This document shows positions 20,740-25,130 of a DNA stretch of 25,130 bases, one piece after another. The stretch is from Saksenaea vasiformis B4078 (lineage: Eukaryota > Mucoromycota > Mucoromycetes > Mucorales > Saksenaeaceae), in the NCBI GenBank assembly GCA_000697055.1, contig JNDT01002189.1, forward strand, positions 1 to 25,130. Direction: 5' to 3'. The first letter of the stretch is position 1; every line of letters starts with the position of its first letter. Position numbers and translations under genes: made by a program. The notes under the pieces are model-generated. The model was not told the DNA's origin, did not search any database, and saw only the letters and a list, made by a program, of their open reading frames with translations.

Positions 20740-21290
20740 AACATCAAGGAAGCGAAACTATACACGCTATTCTGATCAGGACAAAGTGAGATTATTCAAG
20801 CTGTTATTTGAGAGGCGTCTGAGTGCAGCTGCTGCAGCAAAACAGCTTGGTATTCACGTCCATACAGCACAAAAATAGGCTAAACAGTACGAGAAGAATC
20901 CTGGTAGTATCTTTGAGAAACACAGAAAGACTGGCCGTCCACGTATTCTCGACGACGGACACAAAAGCGGCATTCTCGAGTGTGTTGATGAGAACCCTTC
21001 AATCGTCCTGGACGAACTAACAAAGAAGTTAAAAACAAATATTCACAGAAATTTAAAAGTATCACTGTGTTTACCTGCCTTCATATTCCCGTGAGCTCAA
21101 TCCAATCAAGAAATTCTGGTCAGAGGTCAAAAGTAAAGTGAAACGCAACAAGTTTCTCGATAATGAGACGTTGATGACACGGATCAGTGAAGCTTCTGAT
21201 AGTTTGAGGTTAGGTGATTTTAAAGGGATTGTTAGCCATTCGCATAATGCTTGGACAAGTGTCATAATAGGCAAGCATTCCGAGGGCTTG
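20740..21290 (+). pseudogene. Tc1/mariner-type transposase relic, N-terminus joined to C-terminus
   Basis: The N-terminal helix-turn-helix part is clear: YTRYSDQDKVRLFKLLFERR, LSAAAAAKQLGIHVHTAQK, then an in-frame TAG (20876-20878) where relatives have Trp. It goes on with AKQYEKNPGSIFEKHRKTGR and PRILDDGHK. Around 21066-21072 this jumps straight to the transposase C-terminus, YLPSYSRELNPIKKFW followed by KVKRNKFLDNETLMTRISEA. The catalytic centre between them, roughly 150 codons, is deleted. The third catalytic residue is also changed: relatives have NPIE, here NPIK. It is dead. The missing centre resembles what lies just upstream at 20345-20735. Confidence 0.72.
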
Positions 21291-21383
21291 ACAAGAAAAA
21301 GCACTGTATTATTCCCAAAATGGCTCAGGACGGTAAAAGTGTCAGATGAATTGTACACGCATCAGACTATTCTTTATGAATAA

Positions 21384-22388
21384 CAAACGCTTTTCAACAC
21401 GCCTAATTTTGCATGCTTTCCATGCCCTCTATGCTGGAAGATAAAGAAGGCATGAAAACTTGGATGCTATGATGGACTGCTGTGCGGACGAGACAGTAAT
21501 GTTCATTGATTCGGGCCTCCGATGACGGTATTCAAATGCTTTCTCGGGAGGTCATAATGGTAGTCGATAAATATATTTATTCAAGAGGATATCAATCAGT
21601 TGTCCGAGTAAAGAGGAAAAGGATAAAATGCTTCTTGATTCCTGGCTATTTATACAATACATACAGTCTACAGAAGAAGACTATGGATTTGATGCCTCCT
21701 CTTAATAGAGTAAATTTTATACTCAATGCGTGGCGCTTTGCATTGATATAAAAAACGCACAATCACACTACAGTGCTTCCGAAGTCTAGTAACACTTTCT
21801 TTGGATTGAGTGTCTGTCCAAAGCAAGTAAAGTGTTCCAAAAATATTCCAATATGAGAGTGTCGCCTGGAAGAAAGATAGAGTCGTGTATAGGAGGTCGC
21901 CCAAGATTGCCGATCGCTAAACATATGGATGCGGACGACCTCCAATGGCTTTTACCTGTCGTTTTTCAATGGTGAGCAAAGAACAGCATCAGTTCTACAC
22001 CATGACAGAAATTGCATCATTGGTCATGGCGCCATCGCTCACTGATCTACACGTTTGCCACGCTGAAAAGCTCGAACATGCTTGCAAAAATAAGCCACAA
22101 CTTCTGGTGCCACTGCCACAGCATGGAACCTGCTGCATATGCTTGTGCTGTGCTCATCCCTCGAGTATACCCAGAGTTCGACAAATCCACCAACAAGTCA
22201 CGAGGCAAGGCATCGCGCTACTGATTCCCAAGTACATCATCTTCTCCTTCTCAATACAGCACCGTCTTAGGCATGAAGCTCTCTTCCGTAGATATATATC
22301 CATCATTGACAACTTATTCCTTGTAAATAACGTGGATAATTTTGCGTCATTGATGTTTCTCTCATAACGACATCACTACCAAGACTTG
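21384..22388. other. Transposon-flanked stretch without a supportable gene
   Basis: About 1 kb. Around 21495-21530 a frame reads ETVMFIDSGL and at 21675-21690 another reads KKTMDLM. Both faintly recall transposase catalytic-region blocks, so further decayed transposon sequence is possible. TACAGTGCTTCCG at 21769-21781 resembles the end of a Tc1/mariner inverted repeat, but no partner was found. Open frames at 21945-22367 are not recognised. Confidence 0.3.
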
Positions 22389-22390
22389 TA

Positions 22391-22434
22391 CACTCCCTGA
22401 AAGAAAATGTAGATACGATTTGGAAAACTCCGAA
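22391..22434 (+). repeat. Left terminal inverted repeat of the Tc1/mariner element
   Basis: 44 bp, starting CACTCCCTGAAAG and ending AACTCCGAA, identical to the reverse complement of 23662-23705. The match stops at 22435 (A here, G in the partner). Confidence 0.95.
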
Positions 22435-22490
22435 AATCATGATAATGCGTCATGTTGTTTTTCCCTCTTTTTCATTTATAAACTTTCCTT

Positions 22491-23533
22491 ATGACGCTTA
22501 CAGACGTTTCCATTACTGCGAGAAAACCTAGAACTGAACTGTCAGAACAGCAGCGGTCAATGATCTATGGAATGAGGGAAACGGGATTGTCGCTCGGCGG
22601 AATTGCAAAGTCCCTGAAGCTGTCGAAATCAATTGTTCAGCACATTATAGAAAACACAAAGAAAACGGGAACTGCGACATCGAAACCAAGACCTGGAAGG
22701 CCTAAGATAACAGAACGTGCACAGCGCGACATCAGACGCCATCCGCGTTTACCCCTGAAGGTGCAACACGCCAGTTTCTCCGATTCGACTGTCAAGGTCT
22801 CATACCCGAATTCAGGAAAGTGGTTCGCGATCTTGGTTTTCTTTTGTGTCGACCGGTTCGTAGACCCAGGTTAACGGGAAAACACAAGGAGAAGAGGTTG
22901 CAATGGGCAAAAGAGCATGCCGATTGGACCGTGGAACAGTGGCAAAAGGTCATCTGGTCAGATGAGTCCAGATTTCGTGTCGAAGGCAATGATGGCAGAG
23001 AGCGAGTCCTAAGAAAGAAAGGAGAAGCTCTTATGCCACAGCATATCAAAGAGACGACGAAGTATGGCCGAGGTTCTGTTATGGTGTGGGGCTGCTTTAC
23101 AGCTAGCGGAGTCGGCCCTATCGTTCCTGTGGAAGGCAGGATGAATGGAAAAGCGTATGTAGCTGTCTTGAGGAAGAACCTGCTTCCCTTTTTGAGGCAA
23201 AACAGTTGGAACGACTATATCTTTCAAGAAGATGGGGCAACACCCCATACCTGTGCATTTACGACTCGCTGGAAACAGAGAAACAACGTCTCCGGTTTTC
23301 CATACTGGCCTGCACAAAGTCCCGATCTCAACCCGATTGAGCACCTCTGGGACGAGATTGAGCGCCGTTTGGAAAACCGAAGGCATGTTATCAAGAAGCC
23401 AGAGGAGTTGGAGGCCATTCTGCTAGAAGAATGGGCCTCTATTCCGGAAAGTGTGTGCCAGAAGTTGGTTGCTTCTATGCCTGAAAGATGTAAGGCAGTA
23501 ATAGAAGCCCGTGGCGGCCGCACAAGATACTAG
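22491..23533 (+). CDS. Tc1-type DDE transposase with one frameshift
   Basis: About 347 residues, usual for Tc1 transposases. The N-terminal helix-turn-helix (LSEQQRSMIYGMRETGLSLG, GIAKSLKLSKS) is followed by a GRPR-like motif (RPGRPKIT). The catalytic part has VIWSDESRF (first Asp), YIFQEDGATPHT (second Asp) and WPAQSPDLNPIEHLWDEIER (Glu), with 35 residues between the second Asp and the Glu. It ends GGRTRY. The N-terminal frame covers 22491 to about 22800, and the rest is in another frame. Aligning with the related transposase at 24339-25130 shows 14 bases where 15 are expected between 22797 and 22810, so one base is missing there. Otherwise intact, with no other stop. Confidence 0.9.
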
Positions 23534-23550
23534 ATGGCTATACAATTTCA

Positions 23551-23556
23551 AATAAA
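23551..23556 (+). terminator. Candidate polyadenylation signal AATAAA of the transposase gene
   Basis: AATAAA begins 18 nt after the transposase stop codon, inside the element and before its right inverted repeat, so the element appears to carry its own 3' signal. Confidence 0.4.
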
Positions 23557-23661
23557 TATTGCTTATATCTATACTGCTCTGCTCCTCTTTTTATGAGTCT
23601 GCTTAGTTATAAAGTCATGGGATATAGTTCATGTCGAAAGGTGTGCATCATCAATCTTGAC

Positions 23662-23705
23662 TTCGGAGTTTTCCAAATCGTATCTACATTTTCTTTCAGG
23701 GAGTG
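23662..23705 (-). repeat. Right terminal inverted repeat of the Tc1/mariner element
   Basis: 44 bp ending CTTTCAGGGAGTG, then the TA target base pair. It is a perfect reverse complement of 22391-22434. Confidence 0.95.
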
Positions 23706-24272
23706 TACTTTAACTTCCTCTCGATTACAATGGATGCTCTAGACGGTCACAAGATCTTCAAGAACAAAGTGCAACGTCTTTTTACATTTGCTATTGATTA
23801 GAGCTCATACAAACGTCATTAAGAATGACTGGTAGTGACTCTAGCATAAGCAATGACAGCCTGTTGGCATGTGCATAGACGATGCATGTCTAAACGTTAG
23901 TATCCTGCTGTCATATTTCATGCGGGAGTGACGCCTGTTTGGATACCGGATAATCCTAGATACTTTGTCTAGGAAATGCAAGGATGCATACGACGGAACG
24001 CTATAGATGCAAACTATGAAAATAAATGAAGCTCTTTGGCACAAACACGGAAATATTTTGTAAACGAAACATGATAACGTATATAATCTTGTTGACATAA
24101 AAAACCTTGAATTTTTATCTAGGTCTTTTACCAAAGTTCCTATCATTTGTAATGCCTTTAATAAATACACTCCAGACTGAAAAGTGTTCGTACGTTTGTG
24201 TAAACTCCGCAAATACTGGTTTGCTGTCATCGCATATGTACCTCATATCTCCCAGATAAACCATATTTAATA
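23706..24272. other. Spacer between two Tc1/mariner elements
   Basis: About 0.57 kb. A minus-strand open frame (24230-23841, 129 codons) has no ATG-plus-domain evidence and is partly low complexity; I recognise nothing in it. No terminal repeats other than those listed were seen. Confidence 0.35.
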
Positions 24273-25130
24273 CCCTGAAAGCACTATAAACATGTAGTAT
24301 GACATGAAATCAGGATTTACTTTTATTTTTGCGTCATTTTAATAACGTGTATGACCACCGAGGGCTTTAATGACAGCCTCACATCTGCGGGTCATTGAGG
24401 CTACTAAGCTTTCGCAAACGCTTTGCGGAATGGCTTGCCATTCTTCCAACAGAGCGGCTTGCAACTGCTCTGGTTTATGAATTAGGTGTCTCCGCTTTGC
24501 CAGTCGGCGCTCCAGCTCGTCCCAGAGGTGCTCGATAGGATTCAAATCAGGACTTTGTGCAGGCCAGTCTGGCAAAACGGAGACACGATTCTTGGACTTC
24601 CACGTCCTTGTCTTTTTGCTTGTGTGGCAAGGAGCGTTATCCTCCTGGAAGAGATAACCTCTGCGCTTATTTTTCCTGAGGTATGGCAGTAGGTTCTTCT
24701 TCAAAATGGCGGTGTAGGCATCACTGTCGACGCTGCCCTCTACTACTTGAATAGGGCCAACTCCGCTTGTGTCAAAGCAGGCCCACACCATCACCGATCC
24801 GCCACCGTACTTCGTCGTTTCTTTGATATGCTCCTTCATAAGCGCCTCACCATCCTTTCGCAAGACGCGTTCACGGTCGTCATTGCCGATGACAAGGAAT
24901 CTGGACTCGTCAGACCAGATCACCTTGTCCCATTGCTCCTTGGTCCAAGCTATGTGCTCCTTTGCCCATCGAAGCCGTTTTTCTTTGTGTGCAGCTGTCA
25001 ACTTTGGTCTGCGGGTAAGACGGCGCGAATAAAAGCCAAGGTCATGGACGGCAGTTGCAAATGTACTCAATGCAACTTTCATACATGTTTCGGAGAATGC
25101 CGCGTGATGAGACTTCAAGGGAACACGCGG
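24273..25130 (-). mobile_element. Second Tc1/mariner element, 3' part, runs off the window
   Basis: The transposase end is followed 66 bp later by CTTTCAGGG and TA (on + TA at 24271-24272, then CCCTGAAAG). The terminal nonamer CTTTCAGGG also occurs near the end of the element at 22391-23705, which suggests the boundary lies at 24273. The other end is beyond the window, so the inverted repeat cannot be confirmed. It is oriented opposite to the first element. Confidence 0.6.
24339..25130 (-). CDS. Tc1-type DDE transposase, N-terminus outside window
   Basis: The frame is open from the window edge to TAA at 24339, 263 residues visible, so the helix-turn-helix N-terminus is missing. The catalytic blocks are intact: VIWSDESRFLV (first Asp), YLFQEDNAPCHTSKK (second Asp) and WPAQSPDLNPIEHLWDELER (Glu). 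There are 35 residues between the second Asp and the Glu. It also has LRWAKEHIAWTKEQW and TTKYGGGSVMVWACFDTSGV, ending GGHTRY. It is clearly related to the transposase at 22491-23533 but too diverged to be the same element. No frameshift or stop was seen in the visible part, so this could be an active copy if its 5' end is intact. Confidence 0.92.
   Translation of the reverse strand, partial: PRVPLKSHHAAFSETCMKVALSTFATAVHDLGFYSRRLTRRPKLTAAHKEKRLRWAKEHIAWTKEQWDKVIWSDESRFLVIGNDDRERVLRKDGEALMKEHIKETTKYGGGSVMVWACFDTSGVGPIQVVEGSVDSDAYTAILKKNLLPYLRKNKRRGYLFQEDNAPCHTSKKTRTWKSKNRVSVLPDWPAQSPDLNPIEHLWDELERRLAKRRHLIHKPEQLQAALLEEWQAIPQSVCESLVASMTRRCEAVIKALGGHTRY

Larger units (their letters stand above)
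22391..23705 (+). mobile_element. Tc1/mariner-family transposon, complete ends, TA target site
   Basis: A 1315-bp element begins CACTCCCTGAAAG and ends with the exact reverse complement. The inverted repeats match perfectly over 44 bp. Both ends are flanked by TA (22389-22390 and 23706-23707), the target duplication of this superfamily. One transposase gene fills the interior (22491-23533). Perfect repeats suggest a fairly recent arrival, although the transposase carries a single-base frameshift, so it could move only with a transposase supplied in trans. Confidence 0.93.

Noticed and set aside
23841..24230. 129-codon minus-strand open frame between the transposons
   Set aside because: No recognised domain, no splice links, and a second frame over the same bases is equally open; treated as chance.
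1..25130. CRISPR arrays, tRNA, rRNA or bacterial-style operons
   Set aside because: No regularly spaced repeats apart from the coding Sel1 array, no tRNA B-box pattern found by eye, and all recognised genes are intron-containing eukaryotic genes or transposons.

Overview
The window is fungal nuclear DNA, most likely from Mucoromycota and probably Mucorales. The evidence is the gene style: six protein genes of recognisable eukaryotic families are cut by about 38 short GT-AG introns, most 45-60 nt. The accessory content also fits: a Fanzor-like (TnpB family) gene, Tc1/mariner elements, and a Sel1-repeat gene with a MACPF-like N-terminus. I name no genus.

Layout from left to right. 3-622 (+): C-terminal end of a Fanzor-like gene, followed at once by two perfect hairpins. 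1478-3759 (+): GGA-type clathrin adaptor in 13 exons. 4506-5897 (-): casein kinase I in 6 exons. 6133-7838 (-): splicing factor RED/IK in 4 exons, two of them tiny. 9254-12061 (+): MACPF-like/Sel1-repeat gene with one clear single-base frameshift. 13186-15021 (+): F-box/LRR-like gene with one in-frame TGA. 15619-19030 (-): Pumilio in 12 coding exons. 19740-20363 (-): small two-membrane-segment protein of unknown family in 3 exons. 20345-25130: transposon-rich tail with scrambled Tc1/mariner relics, a 1315-bp element with perfect 44-bp inverted repeats, and the end of a related element running off the window.

The core genes do not form one pathway. GGA sorts cargo at the trans-Golgi/endosome, casein kinase I is a signalling kinase, RED acts in pre-mRNA splicing, Pumilio controls mRNA, and the F-box protein is a likely ubiquitin-ligase adaptor. 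The right end, the left edge and the two broken genes look like accessory or decaying material.

Exon models were built by hand from splice sites, reading phase and family conservation. For GGA, casein kinase I, RED, Pumilio and the membrane protein the summed exon lengths are exact multiples of three. The Sel1 gene model is the least certain. Statements about family resemblance come from recall of those families, not from a search.
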